A stretch of DNA of 64,000 bases, taken from positions 186,001 through 250,000 of IMG/VR virus record IMGVR_UViG_3300042549_005931; one strand, given 5' to 3'. Positions 1-7,610 of the stretch are shown one piece after another. This DNA comes from a virus. The stretch's first letter is position 1; each line of letters begins with the position of its first letter. The position numbers were made by a program, and so were the translations under genes. The notes beneath the pieces were generated by a model. That model made no database searches, had not been told where the DNA came from, and was given only the letters and a program-made list of their open reading frames with translations.

Positions 1-388
1 ATTTTATTTCTTCATTTATTAGAAGATAACTTCTAAATTTTAATTTCTTTGTAACACTATCAATTGATTCACCGAATTTAAATGTTAATCTTTCTTCATC
101 CGAGTCAATATCAAATTTTTCCCATGCTAAAGCAACTACACCATCTACAGCGTCAATAACTCCGAAATAATCGGAGTCTTGAACTAATTCTAACTGTAAA
201 TCTGTGTCTTTTAATAATCCCACGGTATCAACGTATTCAACGTCAGGGGATTTTGATGATACTTCTAAAGAAGCGGGAATTGTAAACCACTCATCCATGT
301 CAATCTCAGTACTTGTACTAAAAATGAACTCATACTGTTTTTGACCCTTATAATCGGAACCAATTTCGTTGACATAGATGAGGTGCAT
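1..388 (-). CDS. Hypothetical protein, C-terminus cut by window edge
   Basis: Open frame from ATG at 388 (start MHLIYVNEIG) running off the left edge, 129 codons visible with no stop. The visible part is acidic and beta-strand-like (EFIFSTSTEIDMDEW, EYVDTVGLLKDTDLQLELVQ), which would fit a structural or baseplate-type protein, but no domain is recognised. It starts 3 nt after the stop of the scaffold-like gene, so the two are probably co-transcribed. Confidence 0.7.
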   Translation of the reverse strand, partial: MHLIYVNEIGSDYKGQKQYEFIFSTSTEIDMDEWFTIPASLEVSSKSPDVEYVDTVGLLKDTDLQLELVQDSDYFGVIDAVDGVVALAWEKFDIDSDEERLTFKFGESIDSVTKKLKFRSYLLINEEIK

Positions 389-391
389 TGT

Positions 392-1594
392 TTACTTAAA
401 ATATTTTGATAATGTTGTGTGAATATTATTGTTAATTTCGTTTTTAATTTCGTCTAAGTCGATTTCAACTTCATCTTCCATAATATCATCATCTTCCATT
501 ATTTCTTCATCTTCCATTATTTCTTCATCTTCCATAGATTCTTCCCCACTTAAACTTGGTGATACGTAATCTGGTTTGAAATCAAACATACTATCATCAA
601 TAGCTTCTTCATCTAAGTCAGCGTAATCATTGATGTTAAATTCGTACATTTCTTCTTCATTATCTAATCCTGATAAATCTTCCTCGTTAAAGTCTGTATA
701 TTCTTCATCAATTGATGAATTAATAAAACTTTCTAAAGCGTCCATTGGATTTGATTCTTCACCTAATTCTTCATCAGCTGCGACAGGCTCTTCTGCAGGT
801 AATTCCTCACCGCCAAGTTCTTCACCCCCAAAATTATCTTCTCCACCCTCAACTGCTCCTTGTTCTTCATCTCTTTCAAATTTTTCTGCAATGTCTTCGA
901 TATCTTCATCGTCTAATTTGTCTAAATCAACTGCGGAAATAATCATATTAAGAATGTACTTAATATCATCACTTTCCATTTTATCTTTAATATCTCTTAA
1001 TTCTTGACCTAATCTACCAGCATGTTTTTGAGCTTCTGACATATAATCAGAACGTTTTCCTTCTGAAGGTGCTTCTTCTTCACCACCCATGTCTTCACCA
1101 CCTTCCACAGGAGGTAATTCAGGTAATGGTTCTTCACCTGCAGGAGACTCACCACCCTCTGCCGGTGGCATTGGAGGTAATGCCTCATCCGCAACTGGTT
1201 CTTCAGGCATTGCAGGTACAGGTGCTGGTGCTTCAGCTTGTGCTGGCTTATCAGTTTTTAAAACATATTTTGTAGCTTCGTTAATTAACTCTTCTTGACC
1301 TTTAATTAATTCAAGACGTTTAACCGCTTCAGCATATGATGAAAACTTATTTTTGTTCTTCATGAACATTCCTCCGATATAGTCAAGAGAATTTTCATTC
1401 AATCCTCTCTTTACATAGTATCCGTCTTTTTCTTTAACGACACCATATACACCACCTGTCTTAGATTCTGCTACAACCTCAGCTTTCGATGTATTTTTTT
1501 TATTATCGGTTTTGTAGTATGCCAATTCAAGGATTCTTTTTAATTTGTCATCCCCATTGAGCTTCTCACTACCAAGTGGTTTTAAATCTGCCAT
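392..1594 (-). CDS. Acidic, proline/glutamate-rich head-core (scaffold-like) protein
   Basis: A 400-residue, very acidic protein. Residues 1-110 form a compact basic/hydrophobic part (MADLKPLGSEKL, KEKDGYYVKRGLNEN) and are followed by Pro/Glu/Gly-rich low complexity, a helical part near 180-245, and an Asp/Glu tail with tandem MEDEEI repeats near 353-375. Such charge-rich, low-complexity proteins act as internal head scaffolds in large phages; that role is inferred from composition. It holds candidate prohead-protease sites of T4 type (GLNE/N near 66 and LINE/A near 106). A TATTTATA element lies 35 nt upstream (1629-1636). Confidence 0.6.
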   Translation of the reverse strand: MADLKPLGSEKLNGDDKLKRILELAYYKTDNKKNTSKAEVVAESKTGGVYGVVKEKDGYYVKRGLNENSLDYIGGMFMKNKNKFSSYAEAVKRLELIKGQEELINEATKYVLKTDKPAQAEAPAPVPAMPEEPVADEALPPMPPAEGGESPAGEEPLPELPPVEGGEDMGGEEEAPSEGKRSDYMSEAQKHAGRLGQELRDIKDKMESDDIKYILNMIISAVDLDKLDDEDIEDIAEKFERDEEQGAVEGGEDNFGGEELGGEELPAEEPVAADEELGEESNPMDALESFINSSIDEEYTDFNEEDLSGLDNEEEMYEFNINDYADLDEEAIDDSMFDFKPDYVSPSLSGEESMEDEEIMEDEEIMEDDDIMEDEVEIDLDEIKNEINNNIHTTLSKYFK

Positions 1595-1665
1595 TTTGTA
1601 TATAAATTAGATTAACTTATTCTTATCCTATAAATACATTGTAATACGGAAAAAAATAAGGTTCT

Positions 1666-2424
1666 TTATTGTGTTATGGATAATTTCTTATCCGCAACTT
1701 CACTTTTTAAATTAATTAATTTTTCTATATAACCGTTTCTACGAAGTAATTTGAAGGTTAAATTCTCATATGAGTACTCGCCACCGTCATCTAAACCACT
1801 TTGTCTAAATCTCTTTATCTTATCTTTTAATTCATCAATTTCTTCACTTACATCTTCACCATCCTTACTTTTTGAAATTAAATTGTCTATTTGGGTACCA
1901 TATTCCTCACCTTTTTCAATAATTTTTCTATCATCAATCTTGGGATTTGATTTTTCAGGTTCTACTAACCATTTATCATGTAGTACAGAATATACTCCGG
2001 AAGATAAATGTTTTTCATCCACATCCTGAACATATAGTTCTACATCATATTTTTTAATCTTGATATTATGGTTTTTATTCCAAAGATTTTTTTTAGAATC
2101 AAAAAATTCTTTTAAGATATCTAACTTATAATCTGTCTCTTTGAAATCAATTAAAATGTGTAAATCAACATCTGAATAGTCAGACCAGTTATAGTTGGCT
2201 AATGAACCCGTAAGGATAATGTCGTGTATGAAAAATTCAATACCTAAAAACTCAATAAAATCGTCAGAAATTTCTAATAAACGTTTCTTTATTTCATCAC
2301 GCATAAAAAATTCACCACCCTTTGAATCGAATATGACTCCGGATAGTGAATCTTTTGTTTTGAAAGATTTAACTATTTTCTTATCTGTAGATGTAACCTC
2401 AATTAGTTCTTCAAATAAACTCAT
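1666..2424 (-). CDS. Nucleotidyltransferase-fold protein (DNA polymerase beta superfamily)
   Basis: A 252-residue protein with the hallmark of small nucleotidyltransferases: GSLANYNWSDYSDVDLHIL around residues 68-86, i.e. G-S followed by D-x-D metal ligands. Such enzymes transfer NMP or AMP to proteins, RNA or small molecules. The substrate cannot be told from sequence. The C-terminal half is helical and charged and may be a substrate-binding part. It overlaps the upstream KTSC gene by 4 nt (ATGA), implying translational coupling. The N-terminus (MSLFEELIE) weakly recalls the short tags of the 50-64 kb genes. Confidence 0.75.
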   Translation of the reverse strand: MSLFEELIEVTSTDKKIVKSFKTKDSLSGVIFDSKGGEFFMRDEIKKRLLEISDDFIEFLGIEFFIHDIILTGSLANYNWSDYSDVDLHILIDFKETDYKLDILKEFFDSKKNLWNKNHNIKIKKYDVELYVQDVDEKHLSSGVYSVLHDKWLVEPEKSNPKIDDRKIIEKGEEYGTQIDNLISKSKDGEDVSEEIDELKDKIKRFRQSGLDDGGEYSYENLTFKLLRRNGYIEKLINLKSEVADKKLSITQ

Positions 2425-2666
2425 TTAACTTTTTTGTAGGTATGTTCTTTAGCGATATGTTCGTTAAAGTATTTCCCTTGAGATTCAGCTAACCTTAATT
2501 TGGTAAACTTACTCCAAGGAACTTTATTATATTCATAAATAGCACCGTTTTTAAAAGTTACCAATAAATCTTCATTTTCTGTATTGTAAGAAGCTGAAGT
2601 CAAATTTGTTGAATTGATTTCAATATCAATCAACTTACCATTAATTTTTTCAGATAAAATTGACAT
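2421..2666 (-). CDS. KTSC domain protein
   Basis: An 81-residue protein fitting the KTSC family: LLVTFKNGAIYEYNKVPWSKF followed by LRLAESQGKYFNEHI and a terminal Lys/Tyr stretch. KTSC domains are small, common in phages and plasmids and next to RNA- or nucleotide-handling enzymes; the biochemical role is not known. Coupling with the downstream nucleotidyltransferase by a 4-nt overlap suggests a joint task. Confidence 0.8.
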   Translation of the reverse strand: MSILSEKINGKLIDIEINSTNLTSASYNTENEDLLVTFKNGAIYEYNKVPWSKFTKLRLAESQGKYFNEHIAKEHTYKKVK

Positions 2667-2713
2667 ATATTATTTTTTTTTAGTACAGTGCAAATATAAC
2701 AAAAAATTTTATA

Positions 2714-2884
2714 TTATTTACCTTTTAATTGATTTATTAATTTATCTTTTAATATATCCTTTCTTTGATTACTTTTTTCTACATTACCTGAAAACAAAGG
2801 TTCTGATGTTTTATTGTTTAATCTGTTTTGTAGAATTACATTGGACTCTTCCATATGTTTTCTTTTCATTGATTCTTTGTTCAT
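2714..2884 (-). CDS. Small charged hypothetical protein (56 aa)
   Basis: Reads MNKESMKRKH... to ...INQLKGK then TAA. It is Lys/Asn-rich and helical, with no recognised domain. Support: a TATTTATA promoter-like element at 2898-2905, 14 nt before the ATG, and an intrinsic terminator of the preceding gene just upstream, so it looks like the first gene of the KTSC/nucleotidyltransferase/scaffold operon. Confidence 0.55.
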   Translation of the reverse strand: MNKESMKRKHMEESNVILQNRLNNKTSEPLFSGNVEKSNQRKDILKDKLINQLKGK

Positions 2885-2910
2885 GATATGAATTTATTAT
2901 AAATACAAAT

Positions 2911-2934
2911 AAAAAACCCCGATTTCTCGGGGTT
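2911..2934 (-). terminator. Intrinsic terminator after hsp20
   Basis: On the minus strand an AACCCCGA/TCGGGGTT hairpin is followed by a T-run. It sits directly after the hsp20 stop and directly before the next TATTTATA element. Confidence 0.85.
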
Positions 2935-2939
2935 TCATT

Positions 2940-3305
2940 TTAACTTAAAGAAATCAACCTTTCTGACGATTTCTTTTTATTCTTTGGTAGTATAATCTCC
3001 AATACACCATTCTCAACACTACCTGAAATGTGTTTTTCATCCACATCATCAGGGATATAATAACTTTTTCTAAATGAACTAATGAATGAATACAATTTGT
3101 CGTCAGTCTCTTCTTTTTTATAAGAAATTGTTATCATACCCTCTTTTGTTGATATTGTGAGGTCATCTTTAGTTAATCCTGGTACCGCTAAATGGATTTG
3201 ATAATCCTCATCAGTCTTAGAGATTTTAGTTTGGTTATTGGTTCTCGGAGTTTCAAAAAAACTATCCAAAGTGTTAAATAATGGGTCTTTAAATAATGTA
3301 ATCAT
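2940..3305 (-). CDS. Small heat-shock protein (Hsp20/alpha-crystallin)
   Basis: A 121-residue holdase chaperone. The alpha-crystallin domain spans about residues 28-115: DEDYQIHLAVPGLTKDDLTI, EGMITISYKKEE, and the closing GVLEIILPK. Length fits bacterial class-A Hsp20 proteins with a short N-terminal arm (LFKDPLFNTLDSFF). It is cytosolic and holds unfolding proteins without ATP. It is divergent from a ClpC-type unfoldase with a shared, repeat-rich intergenic region. Small Hsps are known in cyanophages and other large phages. Confidence 0.93.
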   Translation of the reverse strand: MITLFKDPLFNTLDSFFETPRTNNQTKISKTDEDYQIHLAVPGLTKDDLTISTKEGMITISYKKEETDDKLYSFISSFRKSYYIPDDVDEKHISGSVENGVLEIILPKNKKKSSERLISLS

Positions 3306-3371
3306 AGTTTTAAGTTTTATTAATGGTTTATTTTATATATTATTGACTACTCACTTTACAAATTATAAACC

Positions 3372-3420
3372 AAATGTCTAAAATTGACATTTAGACATTT
3401 TTTTAGACATTTTGACATTT
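3372..3420. promoter_or_regulatory. GACATTT heptamer array between hsp20 and the Clp gene
   Basis: Contains a perfect AAATGTC/GACATTT inverted repeat (3372-3378 and 3386-3392) and three more GACATTT copies at 3394, 3406 and 3414 (start-to-start spacing 8, 12, 8). A likely operator for a repressor or activator controlling both divergent proteostasis genes; the binding protein is unknown. Confidence 0.55.
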
Positions 3421-3473
3421 ATTTGGAACTTAGTATGAAATGTGTTATGTTTGTGAAATAAAATATTATAACT

Positions 3474-5495
3474 ATGTCTGTAGAATTCTTCGAAGATGGT
3501 CCAACCATCAATCCAAAGAGAACCAAAAAGGGTTCAAACACACCAATTTTAGATAATTTCTCACGAGATTTAATTAAACTTGCTGAGGAAGGTAAAATTG
3601 ACCCTATTATTGGTAGGGACAAAGAAGTGAAACGAATTGCACAAATTCTATCACGTAAAAAGAAAAACAATGCGGTAATTGTTGGTGATGCCGGTGTGGG
3701 TAAAACCGCTATTGTTGAAAAATTGGCGTTAATGATTCAAAAAGGTGAATGTCCCACAGTATTGTTAGATAAACGTATTATGTCATTGGATTTAACCTCA
3801 TTGGTTGCCGGTACAAAATATCGTGGACAATTTGAGGAAAGAATCAAAGCAATTCTTACCGAATTACAAGACGCACCTAATGTTATTGTCTTTATTGACG
3901 AATTACATACTATGGTTGGTGCCGGTAATGCAAGTGGAGCTATGGATGCTGCAAATATCATGAAACCAGCACTTGCTCGTGGTGAAATGCAATGTATTGG
4001 GGCAACAACATTCGATGAATACAAAAAACATATCGAAAAAGATGGTGCATTATCTCGTAGATTTCAAAAAGTAATACTAAAAGAGCCAAGTCAAGCAGAT
4101 ACAATTGCAATTCTTAAAAATCTACAAAATTCTTACCAAGATTTTCATAAAGTAAATTATGAAGATAATGTTATTGAAACTGTAGTTAAATTAGCCGGTC
4201 GATATATCACCGATAGACAATTTCCTGATAAAGCCATTGACGTTCTTGATGAATTAGGTGCGGAAAAACGAGTTACAAGTCAAATTCCTGAAGTTATTGA
4301 AAAATTAAAGAAGGAAGTTGAGGATATTAAAGAGAAAAAACTTGACGTAGTTAAAAAACAAAATTACGAACAAGCCGCAAAACTTCGTGATGAAGAAAGA
4401 AAGGTTAATGTTAAGTTAGACGAAGAAAAGAAAAAATGGATGGATAGTCAAAAGGATAATAGAATTCCCGTTAGTATTGATGATGTTTATTCTGTAGTTT
4501 CTGAAATGACCGGTGTCCCAATCACCAAATTGGACACAAAAGAGACGGTAAATCTATTAAATATGGAAAAAACCCTATCAGCTAAGGTAATTGGTCAAGA
4601 CGAAGCCATTAGTTCAATCTCTAAAGCCATTAGACGTAATCGTGTTGGTATTAAAGACGCAAATAAACCTATCGGTTCATTCATTTTCTTGGGTTCTACG
4701 GGGGTTGGAAAGACCTTCCTTGCTAAATCCTTAGCTGAGAACCTTTTCGGTGACCCAGATAAGATTATTCGTGTCGATATGAGTGAATATATGGAACGTC
4801 ACAACGTATCTCGTTTAATTGGTTCTCCTCCGGGATATATTGGACATGATGAAGGAGGTCAATTGACTGAAAAAGTGAAAAATAACCCATTTTCTGTGAT
4901 TTTATTTGATGAAATTGAGAAAGCACATAAAGATGTGTTCAATATCTTACTTCAAATCTTAGATGAAGGTCATTTAACCGATTCTTTTGGTCGAAAAGTT
5001 AATTTTACCAACTGTTTAATCATTATGACTTCAAATGTTGGAGCTAAAAAGGTTTCAGAGTTTGGTGGAGGTGTTGGTTTTACCACCTCATCATCAGAAA
5101 CCCAAAAATATGAGGTTAAAAAGTCCATGATTCAAAAATCATTGAAACAACAATTCAATCCAGAGTTCTTAAATCGTATTGATGACATAGTTTTGTTCAA
5201 TTCATTGAATGATGAAACATTAAAACGTATTGTTAATGTAGAATTAGGTAAATTGAACTCGAGATTAATTGAAAAGAGTTATAAAATCACATTCGAACAA
5301 AGTGTTATTGACCAAATCTTTAACCTTAACACCCAAGAAGAATATGGTGCTCGTCCTTTGAAACGTATTATTCAAAATCTTTGTGAAGATTTCTTGAGTG
5401 AACAAATTTTAATGGGTAACATAGTAGAAAACGAAGAAATTTCAATAATTTTTGAAGAAAATGAATTAAAAATTTCTAAAAATAGTGATAAATAA
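3474..5495 (+). CDS. ClpC-type AAA+ unfoldase lacking the Clp-N domain
   Basis: A 673-residue ATPase with two AAA+ modules. D1 Walker A is GDAGVGKT (71-78), Walker B VIVFIDE (about 137-143), then the LSRRF arginine-finger region. A short middle segment follows with a UVR-like pair (NYEQAAKLRDEERK). D2 has GSTGVGKT and VILFDEIEKAH, and ends with GARPLKRIIQ. The N-terminal adaptor/substrate domain of host ClpC is missing, explaining the short length. The D2 segment carries VGF (FGGGVGFTT) where ClpC proteins carry the ClpP-docking loop, so it probably feeds host ClpP. Expressed away from hsp20. Confidence 0.88.
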   Translation: MSVEFFEDGPTINPKRTKKGSNTPILDNFSRDLIKLAEEGKIDPIIGRDKEVKRIAQILSRKKKNNAVIVGDAGVGKTAIVEKLALMIQKGECPTVLLDKRIMSLDLTSLVAGTKYRGQFEERIKAILTELQDAPNVIVFIDELHTMVGAGNASGAMDAANIMKPALARGEMQCIGATTFDEYKKHIEKDGALSRRFQKVILKEPSQADTIAILKNLQNSYQDFHKVNYEDNVIETVVKLAGRYITDRQFPDKAIDVLDELGAEKRVTSQIPEVIEKLKKEVEDIKEKKLDVVKKQNYEQAAKLRDEERKVNVKLDEEKKKWMDSQKDNRIPVSIDDVYSVVSEMTGVPITKLDTKETVNLLNMEKTLSAKVIGQDEAISSISKAIRRNRVGIKDANKPIGSFIFLGSTGVGKTFLAKSLAENLFGDPDKIIRVDMSEYMERHNVSRLIGSPPGYIGHDEGGQLTEKVKNNPFSVILFDEIEKAHKDVFNILLQILDEGHLTDSFGRKVNFTNCLIIMTSNVGAKKVSEFGGGVGFTTSSSETQKYEVKKSMIQKSLKQQFNPEFLNRIDDIVLFNSLNDETLKRIVNVELGKLNSRLIEKSYKITFEQSVIDQIFNLNTQEEYGARPLKRIIQNLCEDFLSEQILMGNIVENEEISIIFEENELKISKNSDK

Positions 5496-5601
5496 TTGAC
5501 TTTTTGAGAAATTATATATATTTATATTCTCATAGGTTCTCTTTGTCGATTACCTTTTCGTTTTTTAAGTAAGTGGAGTTGAATCCACCGAAAGACCTTA
5601 A

Positions 5602-5629
5602 AACCCCAGCAACTCGTTGGGGTTTTTTT
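5602..5629 (+). terminator. Intrinsic terminator after the Clp gene
   Basis: CCCCAGC/GTTGGGG hairpin with a T-run, about 105 nt after the stop. The stretch between (5530-5600) has a T-arm-like hairpin (GTGGA/TCCAC) but no acceptor pairing, so it is not called a tRNA. Confidence 0.85.
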
Positions 5630-5676
5630 ATTGGATATTTTGTAGTCTGGTATTTTTTGTGTATATTTAAAAATAT

Positions 5677-5844
5677 ATGAAGAAAATAATTTTAGTTTTT
5701 GCTGTTGGTGTGATGTTCACATTGGCGGCATGTGGTTCAAAGTCTACCACAGAAGGAACAACAGACTCAGTTACAGTTGATACTACTGCAGTATCTGCAA
5801 CAGATTCCACTACAGCTCCTGCTGATAGTTCTGCAACAAAATAA
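5677..5844 (+). CDS. Small Ser/Thr-rich lipoprotein (55 aa)
   Basis: MKKIILVFAVGVMFTLAAC then a Ser/Thr/Asp-rich tail. LAAC is a classical lipobox, so the mature peptide would be a lipid-anchored, flexible 37-residue chain. Resembles the small 'entericidin-like' or surface lipopeptides of Bacteroidota. A short TATATTTAA stretch lies just upstream, and an intrinsic terminator follows directly, so it is a monocistronic unit. Confidence 0.8.
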   Translation: MKKIILVFAVGVMFTLAACGSKSTTEGTTDSVTVDTTAVSATDSTTAPADSSATK

Positions 5845-5849
5845 AAATA

Positions 5850-5877
5850 GGCCGGTTAATAGCCGGCCATATTTTTT
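5850..5877 (+). terminator. Intrinsic terminator after lipoprotein
   Basis: GGCCGG/CCGGCC hairpin with loop TTAATAG followed by ATTTTTTATT, immediately before the next ATG. Confidence 0.8.
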
Positions 5878-5880
5878 ATT

Positions 5881-6462
5881 ATGAAAACACTATTAATATC
5901 ACTTTTTTTATTTTTATTCATTCCTTCAAGGAAGGATGTTAAAATCTTGTTTATAGGAGATAGTCTAACCTGTTATTCAAATGGTTGGCAACATACCGTA
6001 GCAAAAGGTATGGGTATGGGATATGTTAATATTTCAAAGGTCGGTAAAAGAACCGATTGGATGTTAAAAACTTTGGAAAATTATTTAGAAAACGGACCTC
6101 ATCACAATACTTTAATAATATACGGAGGAATTAATGATTCATTTGCCAGAACAAGTGAAATAACTACAATCAATAATATACAATCAATGGTTAACTTAGG
6201 TAACCTATATGAAATGGAAGTTATTGTGATTGTTGGATATGACCCAAATAAAGTTATTAAAAAAACCGTATACACAGACAATGTAACTAAAGTGTGTCGT
6301 GATAGGTATGTCAAATTACAAAACAAAATGCAAGAAAGATTATTGGGATGTAAAATCATACCCATGGATACCACGGTAACATATCAAGATTCAGGAGACG
6401 GTATTCATCTTAAATCCTCAGGACATAAAAAGTTCTCAAGTTGGGTGTTAAAAAATTTATAA
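5881..6462 (+). CDS. Exported SGNH/GDSL-family hydrolase
   Basis: A 193-residue protein with an N-terminal hydrophobic segment (1-16) suggesting export or membrane anchoring. SGNH blocks are visible: GDSLT (block I, nucleophile Ser), GGIND (block III, Asn) and DGIHLKSSGH (block V, Asp/His). Family members are esterases, lipases or O-acetyl hydrolases; on an envelope-directed phage enzyme, deacetylation of surface polysaccharide is a plausible but unproven role. Followed after 1 nt by the receiver-domain gene. Confidence 0.85.
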   Translation: MKTLLISLFLFLFIPSRKDVKILFIGDSLTCYSNGWQHTVAKGMGMGYVNISKVGKRTDWMLKTLENYLENGPHHNTLIIYGGINDSFARTSEITTINNIQSMVNLGNLYEMEVIVIVGYDPNKVIKKTVYTDNVTKVCRDRYVKLQNKMQERLLGCKIIPMDTTVTYQDSGDGIHLKSSGHKKFSSWVLKNL

Positions 6463-6463
6463 T

Positions 6464-6883
6464 ATGTCAAAGATTAGAATTTATTTAGATGACATTAGAA
6501 CACCTATTGAAGATGGGTGGACCGTTGTTAGAAATTATGAACAATTTGTTAGTACCGTAATGTACAACGGATTGGAAAATATTAATATCATTTCGTTAGA
6601 CCACGATTTAGGAGATACGGCCATGAAAGAATGGCACACTAATGTTTATCATAACTATAAATTAGATTATAATAACATTACCGAAAAAACCGGTATGGAT
6701 TGTGCCAAATGGTTAGTTGAACAATGGATGGACGGTCAACCGGTAGTTGATGTGTTCACACATTCTGCAAACGCTATCGGTAGTGCCAATATCATGGGTT
6801 ACATCAACAATTATAGACACATCAATAGATTACCCCAAAACTGTGTAAGAGTACGTATAGAACATACAACCATAAATTTATAA
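6464..6883 (+). CDS. Cyclic-phosphate-processing receiver domain (cREC) protein
   Basis: A 139-residue protein with YLDDIRTP at the start, ISLDHDLGD near 45-53, TGMDCAKWL near 77-85, and FTHSANAIGSANIM near 99-112. This is the pattern of the cREC subfamily of receiver-like domains, linked with RNA 2',3'-cyclic phosphate processing and often carried by large phages. A function in tRNA or RNA end repair would suit a genome with so many RNA genes; that is inference. Confidence 0.8.
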   Translation: MSKIRIYLDDIRTPIEDGWTVVRNYEQFVSTVMYNGLENINIISLDHDLGDTAMKEWHTNVYHNYKLDYNNITEKTGMDCAKWLVEQWMDGQPVVDVFTHSANAIGSANIMGYINNYRHINRLPQNCVRVRIEHTTINL

Positions 6884-6885
6884 TA

Positions 6886-7233
6886 ATGGAAACAATGGCA
6901 TATAAAGGAACCACCAAAACCCCATATAGAAAAATGTACATAAAAGGTAAATATGAAGATTTTACCGATTTTTACACTATCAATAAAAGACCAATATATG
7001 AAAATATTATTGAGGTTTTTAAAGGGTTTACCGGTGAAAGTAAAAAAAGAGTATTAACATTGTACATCCAAGCAATAATTCATGGTTTAGAATGGGATAC
7101 TGAATTTAAATTTAATAAATCGGATACCGTCGTTTTATCAAGAGATGTTATACCTTACTTTGAGGAAATAGAAGAATACGAAATTTGTGAGGATGTAAAA
7201 AAATTACACGAAGAGTTGACTACTAAAAAATAA
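6886..7233 (+). CDS. Hypothetical protein (115 aa)
   Basis: No domain recognised. Alternating helical and aromatic segments (YEDFTDFYTINKRPIYENIIEVF) and an acidic C-terminal third. It follows the cREC gene by 2 nt and is likely co-transcribed; a second ATG 9 nt further in (MAYKGT) could be the true start. Confidence 0.7.
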   Translation: METMAYKGTTKTPYRKMYIKGKYEDFTDFYTINKRPIYENIIEVFKGFTGESKKRVLTLYIQAIIHGLEWDTEFKFNKSDTVVLSRDVIPYFEEIEEYEICEDVKKLHEELTTKK

Positions 7234-7306
7234 TTACATATATTATTAAAGTATCAGGAGAGAGGTACAATTTCAATCATATTAATTAATTAATATAAAA
7301 ATTCAG

Positions 7307-7338
7307 AATCCCTACGACTTTTAGTTGTGGGGATTTTT
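7307..7338 (+). terminator. Intrinsic terminator
   Basis: AATCCC-AC/GT-GGGATT hairpin with a TTTTT tail ends the 5.88-7.23 kb plus-strand operon. Between it and 7469 nothing but A/T-rich leader is seen. Confidence 0.8.
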
Positions 7339-7469
7339 GTTTACTAATAAATAATAATTGTATTATACAAAGAACCTTTTTTAACTTATTAATAAAATCC
7401 TATTTTTCTTTGTTTTTTAATATATTTTTTGTACTTTTACAATAGTTATATTAAAAAAACACAATTATT

Positions 7470-7610
7470 ATGATACAATTAGTATTAATCTTATTTCTTA
7501 TGTGTGGTTCATTAGGTGCCACAATTTCTAAAATGACAACCGAGTATGGTCCTAAAAGACAAAGACAACATACACAACCATTACAGGTTGATAAGGAGGT
7601 AATGTCTTAA
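7470..7610 (+). CDS. Small exported or membrane peptide (46 aa)
   Basis: MIQLVLILFLMCGSLGATISKM then a basic/polar tail ending QVDKEVMS. The first 17 residues form a hydrophobic helix, possibly a signal sequence. Its TAA stop shares the TTAA with the stop of the convergent minus-strand gene, a 4-nt tail-to-tail overlap. Confidence 0.55.
   Translation: MIQLVLILFLMCGSLGATISKMTTEYGPKRQRQHTQPLQVDKEVMS

Noticed and set aside
475-540. Tandem 18-nt repeats looking like a short repeat array
   Set aside because: They are in-frame codons of the scaffold-like protein (MEDEEI repeats), with no spacer/repeat alternation as in CRISPR.
2614-2886. Plus-strand 90-codon hydrophobic frame
   Set aside because: Antisense to the KTSC and 56-residue genes, with no promoter; minus-strand genes explain the region better.
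5530-5600. Possible tRNA after the Clp gene (T-arm-like hairpin)
   Set aside because: The T-loop is one nt short and there is no acceptor pairing or anticodon arm.
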